A stretch of DNA of 64,000 nt from Kalmusia sp. IMI 367209. Lineage: Eukaryota; Ascomycota; Dothideomycetes; Pleosporales; Didymosphaeriaceae. Below are positions 22,462 to 33,016 of this stretch, one piece after another (within the stretch, counting starts at the first letter, position 1; each line of letters starts with the position of its first letter). The notes under the pieces are model-generated. The model made no database searches, had not been told where the DNA came from, and saw only the letters and a program-made list of their open reading frames with translations. The DNA lies in assembly GCA_027946365.1 (NCBI GenBank), contig JAPEUQ010000002.1:3224001-3288000 (forward strand), in the 5' to 3' direction. The position numbers were made by a program, and so were the translations under genes.

Positions 22462-23084
22462 TGTTTCACTGTCGCTCTTTACAAGCTTTGATAATGAATT
22501 TTGGCACGAAAGTGCTCATATACCTTCTATACTAGGAGCGCAGTCGCTATGCCTTGTAATCTGACACGCAAAGATCGGAGAACATCGAAAGGGGTGGGAA
22601 TAGTTGAGTATTTGTGGGCCACTTGAGTGGCTTTGTGGGGCAGGCTAGGCGATGTCCGGCGGCAGATTAGTCTGCAAAAAGTCCGGGATCGTGGGGTGAG
22701 ACACGGCAAGGCTTAGAAAAATGATGGGATTTAGGACATGGAATTGCGACATAATTGTAATGGTTGACTGTGAATTTTCGTCAAATTTATGGTTCAGAAC
22801 ACTTACTACTGACGGTGAAGGTATAGATAGTGCATCCAGATTTGTTGGCGTCCGTGGGGTTTCTACTTTCTAGGGCCAAAAAGTTTTATTTCATCAATAA
22901 TGATTCTCGCATAGTCTCTTAGCTTCACAAAGGTCGATAGAATCTAGTCGGAATGTATGCTTCCCAAATTGGTATCAGCTTACGAGGTACTTGCAAATGT
23001 GCACTCCGATGGAATCACGAGCAACCAATTTGTCATGCACCATGTAATATGTTTGTCCTGTCAAATATACAGTAATTACCCATA
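22462..23084. other. Intergenic, tRNA-Asn upstream / NIF3 downstream
   Basis: About 620 bp, AT-rich. One 60-codon minus-strand frame near 22527 has no support. No other feature is recognised. Confidence 0.55.
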
Positions 23085-24358
23085 TCACTCCTCATCATTC
23101 TTCAAAACGACAATCCCGTATGGGTCTCTATCCACCTCACTGACCACGACCTCAAAATCCTCGTCCGCTAGCGCCTCCTTCAACTCTGCTGCGTTGGCTT
23201 CTTCCTCTCGTAGTGTCCTCCACTCCACTTCTACCTGATCTTCTAATTGTTCCATAAGCACATCGCTCAGGAAACCCCTTTCAGAGTTACTGTGAAACAA
23301 ATTGATCACAACCTGACCCTTCTCGATAGCTGCCAGTGCCTCATGGTGGCTCATCTCGCCTGTGAACAATAGATCGACATCAAGATTACTGAGAAGTGAG
23401 GCGCCTGAGCCGGCACAGATTCCTACGCTGTGTATGGTGAGCTCAGAGAGTTCGGAATTTTGTGGAATCGCAATGGGAAAGCCTTTCGGGTTGTTGAGGC
23501 CGCGTCCTATGCGGTCGAGGAGCGCGGGAAGGGGTTGCGGCTCGTCGAAGCGCACCACTCGGCCCATGCCTGCACCAGGATGCGATTCGAGCTCAGGAGA
23601 CTGAGGAACGATGGGTTGGCGAGTGTGAGGGATAGATGTCAACGACGCAGACTGTTTGCCTAGACGGAGAGTGGTCTGGAAGGAGGACGGGTGATGTGCG
23701 AGTGCCCATGTTGGACGTAGTTTATCCACGAACGGATCACCGTCGTTCTTAGTTTCTGCTTTGCTCTGCTTCGTTGCTTCATCTGGGGGTTCCACCTCGA
23801 GATACTTTTTACTTCCTGTCACGATATCCGCTAGCCAATCCCCCAGACCTCCTGGAGCAGCATCTACCGCCGTGTGCGGACTGTACACACTAATACCATG
23901 GCTTACTAGCCTGAGCAATGTCTGCTGCTGCGAATTTGCGAGCGTTATGGACTTCAGGCCACGAAATATGATGGGGTGGTAGGCGACGATTATTGAGGAG
24001 TTCAGAGCGATTGCTTCATCGGCGACAGCTTTTGTGAGGTCGATTGTGAGGAGGACATTGTTGGACTGACGGCGGGAAGGAACGAAGGGGGCTTCGAGGA
24101 GGAGGCCGGTATTGTCCCAGGAATTGTCTGCGAGGGCGGGTGGGTAGCTTGGAGAGTTTAGCTGAGTAGCATTACAAGGCCCTTGGGGCGGTATGGAAGC
24201 AACTGTAGAACGTATACATGCGTTCGAGCTTCAGCTTTGCACTAAAAGTGTACCTTACGACGCTGGAGGAGCGAGAGAGAATGAGGATTGACTCACAGCT
24301 TCTTCATAGCCCTCACCACCGCCCGCGAAAACGGCGCAGAGCTCGTCGTCGAACTCAT
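23085..24358 (-). CDS. NIF3-family (NGG1-interacting factor 3-like) metal-binding protein
   Basis: Member of the widespread NIF3/DUF34 family, whose biochemical role is still uncertain. Exons are 24358-24297 and 24147-23085 (374 aa), with a 149-nt intron ending in AAG. Family motifs: LADNSWDNTGLLLEAP near the N-terminus, IVAYHPIIFRGLKSI (metal His), VYSPHTAVDAAPGGLGDWL, and the C-terminal GEMSHHEALAA with the second metal-site His/Glu. The central insert of about 110 residues (about 145-250) is variable and hydrophilic. The last 30 residues are acidic. Codon phase across the intron is consistent (62 + 1063 nt). It is divergent from the BolA gene. Confidence 0.9.
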
Positions 24359-24594
24359 ACTGATGGCCCTCCTGACAGTTGCAAAAAACATGGACCTCTC
24401 CTTCGCTACCCCACTACAAAGCTCAACGCACCACCTCCACTCCTCAAACGTTCTGCTGCACGCACAGACCCACGCACGTCACTACCCCGAAACGCTTAAA
24501 ACCCCCGACCTGGCCTAGCCCCTCACAAGACGTTCCACCATCTTATCAGATCCGAAGATAGGTGGCCCCTGCAAAACATCATTGCTAATCCCGA

Positions 24595-25067
24595 ATGGAC
24601 CCCCGCCACAAACTCTACAAACAACTGGACACGCTGACAGTCGATCCCGGGAGCACAATGAGCGCAAGGACGGATGCTGAGGCACAGCAGGCTGCCGCGA
24701 GCAGTGGGATTACGCCAGAGGCTATTAAAGCGAAATTGGTGGAGGGGTTGGGTGCTACACATGTGGAGATTGAGGATATGAGTGGTAAGTATTGCGTAGT
24801 GTTTAGCATTAAGATGGCAACGGAAGAGAGCCCACAATTTTGCCGGGCGTGTTGTGGGGATGAGAACCTTGGCTGATTAATCGAGTAGGTGGATGTGGGC
24901 AGATGTTTGAAGCGATCATCGTGTCGCCACAGTTCGTGAAGAAGACGACGCTGGCCAGGCATCGGTTGGTCAATGGTGTCCTTAAGGAGGAGATCGCAGC
25001 CATACACGCGTGGACACCGAAATGTCATACCCCAGAGGAATGGGAAAAGAAGAAGCCCCAGGCTTGA
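24595..25067 (+). CDS. BolA-like protein, BOLA2/Bol2 (Fra2) type
   Basis: Small iron-sulfur partner protein. BOLA2-type proteins bind monothiol glutaredoxins and take part in iron signalling and Fe-S transfer. Exons run from the start to 24784 and 24889-25067. The first ATG (24595) gives 122 aa and the second (24658) gives 101 aa; the shorter form fits the cytosolic BOLA2 length better. The BolA signature is [19 protein letters not shown], with [20 protein letters not shown] upstream. The 104-nt intron separates the Ser-Gly codons just before that Cys-containing loop. It lies divergently next to the NIF3-like gene and converges on COG6. Confidence 0.9.
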
Positions 25068-25220
25068 GTGCCTTTACTAAACGACATAATATCATCTCAC
25101 GAAGTCCATGGAGTCACGATGGGTCACAGCATGATGGAAAACAAACAAGATAAGCAGCGGTCGAATATCTTTAATTTGGGTGCCTTAGATAACACATTTG
25201 ATCTCGATATGTATTCCACC

Positions 25221-27363
25221 CTAGCTAAGCAGCACTCGGATTTCCCCACTGGTTCGCGGGAAAAGGTCCCGCAAGGAAGGCGCAGGTTCCTCTTCCTCAT
25301 CATCTTCTTCTTTGAATAGCAAGTCATCTGCAGCCATCACCTTGCTCTCTACAAATTCAAAGTCTTCACAGAATCTCTCTGCTGCGTCTTCGGTGATGCC
25401 CTGCACTGTTGATCTATTCTGTAGCCGCTTGAGGTTCTCTGCAGCATCAATGAGTGCGGATGGGAGGAACTCGTCCAGCTGTTGACTTGCAGCTATCAAA
25501 GCCTCCGGTTTGAAAGCGTCTAGTTCGGGTAGAGTCTTCAAGCTTTCTGCAGAGTCGGAGATGCCAGACAGAGCTTCTAAAAGACCATTCAAGCCAGACG
25601 TATATGTGAGATACTGGTGTTGGTATTCCACAAGCTGTGCGATGTGTTCGCTGATCGTGTCATCCAATTCACTCAACCGGTCTTTCGCAAAGGAATATGA
25701 AGCTAAGGCAGCTTTCGCCGCCATCAGACAATTGATGGCAAAGATGTCGCTATCAGGCGTTGGCAATCCTTTGCATAGATTTTCACAGCCACTCATGAAC
25801 GGGTCGAGGGTCTCGGCGAGGACGGATTGGAAGCCATCTCCATGGCTATCGACCGTTGCGATAGATGTATCATAGCTCTTGGCAAGAGCCTTGAGCATTT
25901 GCAAGGCTTCGTCCAGGAAGTCCGGCGGCGAGAGGTCGGCGGGTGCGACTGCTAGATCGCCTTGAACCGCAGCAACATGATCTCTCATGTTGGCACGGAA
26001 TTGGCGCATGGCAGAGCCCTCGAGTACACTGAATAGTTCCAAAACCTCGGAGTCCGCTCCAAGAAGCTTGACAAATGTACTCTTATAGAATCCAATGAGA
26101 TTTGCGATTTTGTAGGCGAGTGTAGCGTCATCGTGGCTTTGAATTACCTGCTCTGTGCGCTGGCGCAGCAATCGGACGACTCCAGTGAGATCCCTGCTGA
26201 CGAGCTGATTTAAAGCCTTTCTTCCGTCAAAGACCTCCTCATCACCCTCATCACGTAGCCATGGTTCACTCTCGAGTCCTGCTTGAATGGAGCGTTTGAT
26301 CTCGTCACCATCAGATATGAACAAAACCTCTAAGGCTTCTCTTTCTGAGACGGTAGTTGAGTGGGCCCATGCAAGCATATCACCGACGTAACGTAGAGGG
26401 TCATGAGCTTGGAACTCTATTGGCTTCGTAGCAAGATTCTGGGCTTCCGAGGTCGATCCAGTCAATGCAGCGTAGAAAGAGTCGGATAGAATATTTTCAC
26501 GTGCTTCGGCGAACGAGTCGAGGCAGCTTTGGAACAGCGTAGGTCGCTCCGCTAGCACACGCAAAGAGCGCCTGACAGATGCATTAATCTGCGGGTTTTC
26601 GAGATCAAGCGTTTTGAATTCGCGTTGTATCCAGCGGTATAGCTTTTGGTAAGCGGCGTTGATCTGCTTGGAGCTCCGCTCGAGTACCTCAAGACCTAGT
26701 CGCTGGTCTTCCGTTCCTAGCAGCACCTGACAATCGTGATGAATCTTCTTGACTCTGGTCAGGGTCTGGAAGAACTCCTCATTCACAGGCTCGGCAGTGG
26801 ACGTCAAGGCGGTTATGTCGTCCTCTGAAACAAGGAAGTGTGAATTAAAGGCGTTCAAGATCTGCTGCTTTGTCTCGGCTTGCTTCTTCTGTTGCATCAG
26901 GCTTGCCGCTTCTTCCAGAACAGGACCAGTGTCGCGATTTGCCGCTGCAATATGGATACGCATCTCATCACAATACTTATTCAAGCTGCTGATGGCGGTA
27001 CCTATACGTTTTAGTTGCTGTGATGGTCAGTTTAAACACGTGTTCCGCGGCATATTGGACGCAAACCTCGGCAACCTCCCCAAAGTCCTTGACAACCTCT
27101 CCGTTACATTGTATCACTTCTTTCTGGACATCTAATCGTAGCTGGCGTCTGGTTTCTGCCGTGTTGCGCACTCCACGAACATCAAGCGTTTCCAAGGCAT
27201 CACGAATTTCGAGGTCGGCGTAGGACGCGGACAGCACGCTCGTGATCCTTGTCGACAGGGCATTCGTGCTGCGAGAAGGAGTTCCTACCGCGGCCGGAGA
27301 GGCTGGCGAAAGAACATCTTGCGAAGCTGGAGTGGCACGCTCTGAGAAATGGCTGGCGGCCAT
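25221..27363 (-). CDS. COG6: COG6, subunit of the conserved oligomeric Golgi tethering complex
   Basis: Part of lobe B of the COG complex, which tethers retrograde vesicles at the Golgi. Exons are 27363-27067 and 27017-25221 (697 aa). The intron is 49 nt with donor GTTTGC and acceptor CACAG. The diagnostic block is [11 protein letters not shown] followed by [18 protein letters not shown] (about residues 175-225). An N-terminal segment with [27 protein letters not shown] is also typical and spans the intron. The protein is mostly helical, and the tail is acidic ([14 protein letters not shown]). An in-frame ATG three codons upstream (27372) is an alternative start. It is head-to-head with ATG9, 341 bp apart. 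Confidence 0.93.
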
Positions 27364-27704
27364 GGTTACCATGGTTGACCAGTGGGAGGTCTGCTCGCAG
27401 CGGAGAGGTGTGGGTGGTCGGCGGCGGCTTCCCCCGATTACCGAATGCTTAGTCTCATTGACCGGACGGGGCCTATGTCCAGTGACGCCAACCCATGTGA
27501 CAGCTCCGTTCACGACTCCAACTGGCGTCACACTCCCATGGTCACGTCCTAAGCCTGTCTCAGACTGTGGAAATGGGTAAATCGCATCGGTACACTCGCT
27601 CGGTCACCCACAGCAAGCGTCTGCCCCAAACGCTCGAATCCGCTCACGCAGACGCCGCCTCAACCACGGAACGCGCCCCGCCGCTGCCTTAAGTGCAGCC
27701 CAGC
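27364..27704. promoter_or_regulatory. Shared divergent promoter, COG6 / ATG9
   Basis: 341 bp between the two start codons, with no other gene inside. I did not recognise a specific transcription-factor site. Its interest lies in the pair it drives. Confidence 0.6.
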
Positions 27705-30476
27705 ATGATGGCGTCCAACCTTTTCTCCAGAATACTGCCCTCGACCTCAGATGAACCCTACGAGGCAGAACCGTTGAACCCACACCATCGCTATTCATCT
27801 CCCTCGACCGACGAGCGCAACACCATGGACATAGATGTCGAGAACCTCGATGCGCATTTCGAAGATTTAGACTTAGAGCACCTGCTAGCAGAGGGTGCCG
27901 ACAATGAAAGAATGGCAGAGAGCGCAGCGTCTGCACCCCAGCATGACGAGCGTGCTCCGCCGGGCATTAATACCGCGAACAGAGCCACGGCGTGGCGACA
28001 GCCACCTGCGTCTCGGCCTCCGCCGTCCGATGACGACGACGACGTCCCACAGTCGCTATTGCTCGAAGGCGGCCTTGGTTCTCCGAGTGTGAATCGAAAC
28101 GAGCCCACGGGCGCGCTTCCTCCACCTGTACCGGGTCCGTCTACACGCCACACGCGAGCTCAGTGGGAGACCACGCGACGACATCAGCGTCTGCATGACG
28201 ATGGGCGAGGAGGCCCTCTTCCTCAAACCTGGAGGACCTCGGCTAGGCCAGGACAATTTGCGTCAGATCCCAAGGAGAGAGCTATGTGGCTCTGGGTCAA
28301 TCAGACTGAAGATCTGGATAACTTCTTGGTTGAGGTGTACGATTACTACGTCGGATGCGGCATATACTCGATCATCCTGCGCAAGTGCTTGATGCTCCTT
28401 CAGACTGCCTTTGTTATAGGTTTCTTGACATTCCTCGGCTGGTGTGTCGATTACAGTAAGCTGTCTACCAGCCATAAACTAAGTGAGATCCTCCAGCCAA
28501 AGTGCATGCATAAGTAAGTTCCTCAACATCGACATATGTACCGTGCTAACGACCGCTGAGGATACATGGATTCTGGTGGCTGGCCCTCTGCTCATTCATC
28601 GTCTATTGGCTGTGGTCAGGACTACAGCTCATAGGCAATTACACAAGACTCAGAGCAATGCATGATTTCTATCACCATCTTCTGGAGATACCTGATCGAG
28701 ACATCCAAACCGTCCAGTGGCAGCACGTTGTGGGTCGAATCATGGCACTGCGTGACGCGAACCTAACTACGGCATCCAATCTTACACCTGAAGTACGAAA
28801 ATTGTTGGATTCAAAAAGCCGACAACGACTCGATGCAGTAGACATTGCCAGCCGTTTAATGCGGCGGGACAATTATCTCATAGCTCTCTTCAACAAGGAG
28901 ATTCTCGACGTTAGCATCCCAATACCATTCCTCGGCAATAGGTCCATCTTCTCGGAGACTACAAGGTGGCATGTAAATCTTGCTATCATGAACTTGGTCT
29001 TTAGTGGCCCAAACGGTTCATTCAATCAGGATTTCCTTAGAGAGAGGAATCGACGTAACCTTGTTGCCATCATGAGAACGCGGTTGATGTATACTGGATT
29101 CATTAGTGTACTTTGTGCACCTTTCGCTGTGAGCTATGTGCTTGCGTCATATTTATTCAAGTACTTCACAGTAAGTCTCTCTCTCATCCCACCACATACA
29201 CCTATCTGACAATTATTAGGAATATCATAAAGATCCATCACTACTCAGCGACCGCGACTTTACACCATTCGCCCAATGGAAGTTTCGTGAGTTCAACGAG
29301 CTGCAACACTTGTTCAATCGTCGCAGGAATATGGCCTACCCGGCCGCTAACCTCTATTTACAACAATTTCCGAAAGATAAGACGGAACAGATATCTGCTT
29401 TCGTTGCTTTCATTGCGGGTGCCTTCACTTTCGTACTCCTGGCCTTTACGCTCTTTGACTCCGAACTCTTCCTCAACTTCGAAATAACCCCTGGAAAGAG
29501 TGCTATCTTCTGGATCGGTGCTCTCACTGCTATATATCGAATAGCACGAGGAAGTAGTCCACAGGAAGATTCGGTTGCAGATCCGGCCTATTACCTTAAT
29601 GCCGTCATCTATCATACCCGGTATGAGCCAGCATCGTGGCACGATCGCTTACATACCGACGAGGTGCGCGCGGAGTTCTCGAGCTTGTATCAGCCCAAGA
29701 TTCTCCTGTTCGTAGAAGAGATCCTGAGCATGGTTATCACACCTTTCATACTCATGTTCCGGCTACCGCATTGTAGTGAACGCATCGTCGACTTCTTCCG
29801 TGAGTTTTCCATAGTCGTCGATGGCCTAGGAGTTGTTTGCTCGTACTCGATGTTTCCATTCAAAAAGGGCGAAAACAATCTACCCGCAAACAGGACCGGT
29901 CGCCGGGAGGACAACGAACTCCGTGAGGATTATTTCATGGCTAAAGACAACAAAATGATGGCTTCCTACCATGGCTTCATGGAAACGTACGCTACAGCAA
30001 CCGGGCGGGGCCACAGTGGCCGCTCGCAGAGCCGAGGAAATTTCCATCCTCCGCCACAGTTCCCGACTCATTTTAACCCTTCATCTCAATCTACATCGCC
30101 AGTAGACGTTCGTGGGACCAGTAGAGGACCAATTGGTCGCCAACCTCTCAATCGTCGTACACCACGACATGGACCTGGCGAACCCATGAACTCGGTGCTT
30201 TTAGATCCGATACACCAACCATCAGCCTCCATAATGAGAAACTCACCTCGACAAGGCCCGCAGGGCCGTCATAGGTCATCATTTCAGCCGCTGTCCGAGC
30301 ATGGACAGAGCCGCATTGAGGAGGAAAGCATGATAGCGGAGTCATGGCAGCCACATGCCCAGGACGATGAGACTGAGGATGAGGCGCCCGGAGCTAACCG
30401 CGGGGGTGTCCTCCAGCTATTGCATCAATTTTCGAGGGCACAGGCTGAGGGTCGCGGTGCGGGTGTTGGAGTCTGA
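27705..30476 (+). CDS. ATG9: Atg9, autophagy lipid scramblase / membrane-carrier protein
   Basis: Multi-spanning protein that delivers membrane to, and scrambles lipids in, the growing autophagosome. Exons are 27705-28513, 28561-29170 and 29220-30476 (891 aa). The N-terminal 190 residues are disordered and acidic. The APG9 core begins at ERAMWLWVNQTEDLDNFLVEVYDYYVGCG (the first 20 residues alone are diagnostic) and contains the conserved LTRVPITTF-like region seen here as FSETTRWHVNLAI. Later signatures include KWKFREFNELQHLF-type text (QWKFREFNELQHLFNRR) and AYPAANLYLQQFPKD. Six hydrophobic segments are visible, the last pair around residues 560-640. The C-terminal 200 residues are low-complexity and Ser/Pro/Arg-rich. 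A frame extends 12 nt further upstream only through a GTG; the ATG at 27705 is used. Confidence 0.94.
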
Positions 30477-30769
30477 ACAGTTTTACTGCATAGACATGAA
30501 GAACAATGGCGTCAAGGATCTTTACAAGGGATTACCCAAAGGGGTTGCACTGCAAGGCTTCATGGCTTCGACATAGAATAGGATAGTTCATCAGTTTCGT
30601 ACATTACCCAATGCATTGCTGGTCCATAATTGGCCAATACTGATATATCTTTTATCATACATCATACGAATACTTCCCATTTTTTGTTTCACTCCTGTGG
30701 AGAAGAGAGTAGGCACTCCACAAGTAGCGTTCACGCCGACTAGTCATCAAAGAAATGGTCCCTGCACAT

Positions 30770-32610
30770 CTAATAACCGCTTTGTCCCTTCCTGTTGCTT
30801 CCATCCGCGCTACTGTCTCCATCGCCATCCTCCTGATTCTTCTTCGCGCCCGCAGCCGCCTCCTTGATCGCATTGTCATCACCTCTCAACTTCTGGAAGA
30901 ACACATTGATATCCTCCGCACCCACTGCCTTCCCCTCATCCGCATACGGCTTCAGGAACGCCTTGAGCCCGTCTTTGAGGTGGGCGAACGCCATCGCTCC
31001 CTGGATAGCCCTTGCACGATCCATGTTGCTAAAAGCAGCCTCGCCACGTTCGAGAAGCGAGCCAGTACCAACAGAGCCGCCGCCGGCATCGCCATCTTCA
31101 GAGATGGGCGGCTCGTAGACGTCTTCTTCTTCGAGGAGTTGGGGATGAGGCTTTACGAGTGGGAAGCAGTTTACGCAGTGGCAAATGTGGCTGTGGAAGT
31201 CATCTTTGAGGAAGAGAGAAAAGGGAGTCGTGGTGGCTTGTGCAGAAAGAGGTGGAAGGGTGTCGAGTTTGCATGTTGGTGGTGTGATTGTTTCGGCCTT
31301 TTTGGGTGTGAGTGGAAGGGTAGTTGTTGTGGAGTCTTCGGGGATGGAGCGCAGTGTTGTCGCAGGGTCCTCGGACTTCTGGCGTTTGGGAGGGGCCATT
31401 GTTCCCGCGGCTGTGACGTCTTCGTCGTTATCTGCCTTGCGCTTTTTGGAGTCACCATTGGTAGATGCATCCGTGGCTCGGTTGGCCGGAGCAGGCGCGT
31501 CTTGGGCTTGCGCTTGATTGAGAACGGCATCGAAGTACACGGGTGGGAGGAAACCAGGAGCGCCAGCGTACTTCTTGATCCATGGAAAAGCCCTTACGCA
31601 CTTGTGGCAGAGAAAGTACTCGAAATCATTTTCCTCTGGGAACCCGGGAGGCAGTGGTGTGTCCTCGTCTTCTTCCTCTTCCCCAGCGTTAACAGCAACA
31701 TCGTTGCCATCGACACCATTGCCATTTGCTAGGCCTGCAGCAATGGCTGTTATCATGGAAGGTCTTCGCGCATCCGGATCTCTGCCGGCTTCCTCCTCAT
31801 GCCTTGTCACGCTGACCTCCTTCGTAATGCCATTTGTCTTCACTACACCATCTTTCACCTCGGTCTTAGGCTTCTCGACACTCTTCTTGAACTCCTCCCT
31901 AGAGAGTCCAAGAACGCATTCGGGATGCCACCAGTCCTCGCCACAGCCACCATCCTCCACCGTGCCTAGTCCTAGACATTGAAACATAGTGCCCTTTTCC
32001 TGATGCGGATCATAATCCTCTCCACATCCACAGAATTTGTTTCGGAAATTCTGATTGTACTTGTTGTCCTGAGCCGGCTCTTCTCCAGTCACGCCATCCT
32101 TTTGGCCAGTCGCGGCATTGATCCTTAGTGTGCATGGCGTCGCCTCAGGCAAACGAGTGGTTCCACAGTCGCAGACGAAGTTACGCTTGTTGAAGAGCTC
32201 GACGAGGGAGTGTTCGCCATGACATGAGATAGAGCAGGCGTAGCAGACTGCTGCCGGCTGGTATGAATCTGACGGATTCGCGGGTGGAGGGTTGCAGTCG
32301 AGGCATGAATAAAGGCCCTGACGCAAGGGTCCGAGGTCGCGCGTGCACGTGTCGAATTGCTGTAGGGAATCAGAAGAGTTCCAGGCGATAACAATACATG
32401 CAACTGACATATGGAAGAGCCTCGCGAGCTTCGGCTTCAAGCGTGAGCTGTTCTTTGATGAAGCTGTCAGAGCGTTTAGCGCATGCAATCGCGATCGCAG
32501 ACAAATAACATCACTCACTCAGCCGCGGTTTGTGAGCCCTCAGAAGCTTGCGAGATGGAATTCGTGCGCGGCTTGGGCTGAGAGACGGTGGAAGACTGGG
32601 ATTCGGCCAT
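30770..32610 (-). CDS. UBR-box and PHD-like protein, UBR7/Mlo2-type putative E3 ubiquitin ligase
   Basis: Exons are 32610-32519, 32463-32409 and 32359-30770 (578 aa), with short introns of 55 and 49 nt. The UBR box occupies about residues 52-125, with Cys/His ligands in CTRDLGPLRQGLYSCLDC, VCYACSISCHGEHSL and RNFVCDCG. A PHD-like Cys-rich finger follows: FRNKFCGCGEDYDP and GGCGEDWWHPECVLG (about 160-215). A third conserved block (FEYFLCHKCVRAFPWIKKYA) and a C-terminal domain with CHCVNCFPLVKPHP complete the UBR7 architecture. The intervening region is low complexity and charged. Animal UBR7 ubiquitinates histone H2B; the substrate here is unknown. Splice choice is supported by conserved residues flanking each join. 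Confidence 0.9.
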
Positions 32611-33016
32611 TGCGACGAGATGGAGTCCTGAATGGCGTGCAATCCCAGGAATGTACCTAATAGATGCAACTCTATGTAGAGGAACAGACGTGCTAAGAAA
32701 GAAGCAAGAGTCGTTGATAGCGCAATGACGGTGCAGTACAAGTCAAGTCGAGTAGCGCCTTGCCTGTTCGAGGCTTAATTGCTGCGACGCGCCAAGCCGC
32801 ACCACGCGTGCTGGACGCGACACGCTTTTCCGTTGCCGCCCACCTCGCGCATTTCCTCCAGCAAGCCCCTCTTCGTTTCCCTGTCTCCGCACATTTCTGT
32901 GTACACACGTTGCATTAACATGAGGTGCGCACTAAAGGAGCGCCATCGGCGCTGCTTTCTACCCCGCTTCAACTCCTTGTTTTCTAACACGCCTCAGCTC
33001 TCCGCTGCGACCAAGC
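32611..33016. promoter_or_regulatory. Divergent promoter, UBR7-like / MCM2
   Basis: 406 bp between start codons. It contains a compact group of ACGCG elements (separate entry) and a pyrimidine-rich stretch close to MCM2. Small minus-strand frames overlapping it look like chance. Confidence 0.7.
32787..32820. promoter_or_regulatory. Cluster of three MCB-like ACGCG motifs upstream of MCM2
   Basis: ACGCGC at 32787, a perfect palindromic MluI cell-cycle box ACGCGT at 32804 and ACGCGA at 32815 lie within 34 bp, about 200-230 bp before the MCM2 ATG. In yeasts this motif is bound by MBF and drives G1/S transcription of replication genes. Use by this fungus is inferred. Confidence 0.55.

Noticed and set aside
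30755..31732. 325-codon plus-strand frame over the UBR7-like gene
   Set aside because: Composition is Cys/Gly/Arg-heavy and it lies opposite a well-supported gene.
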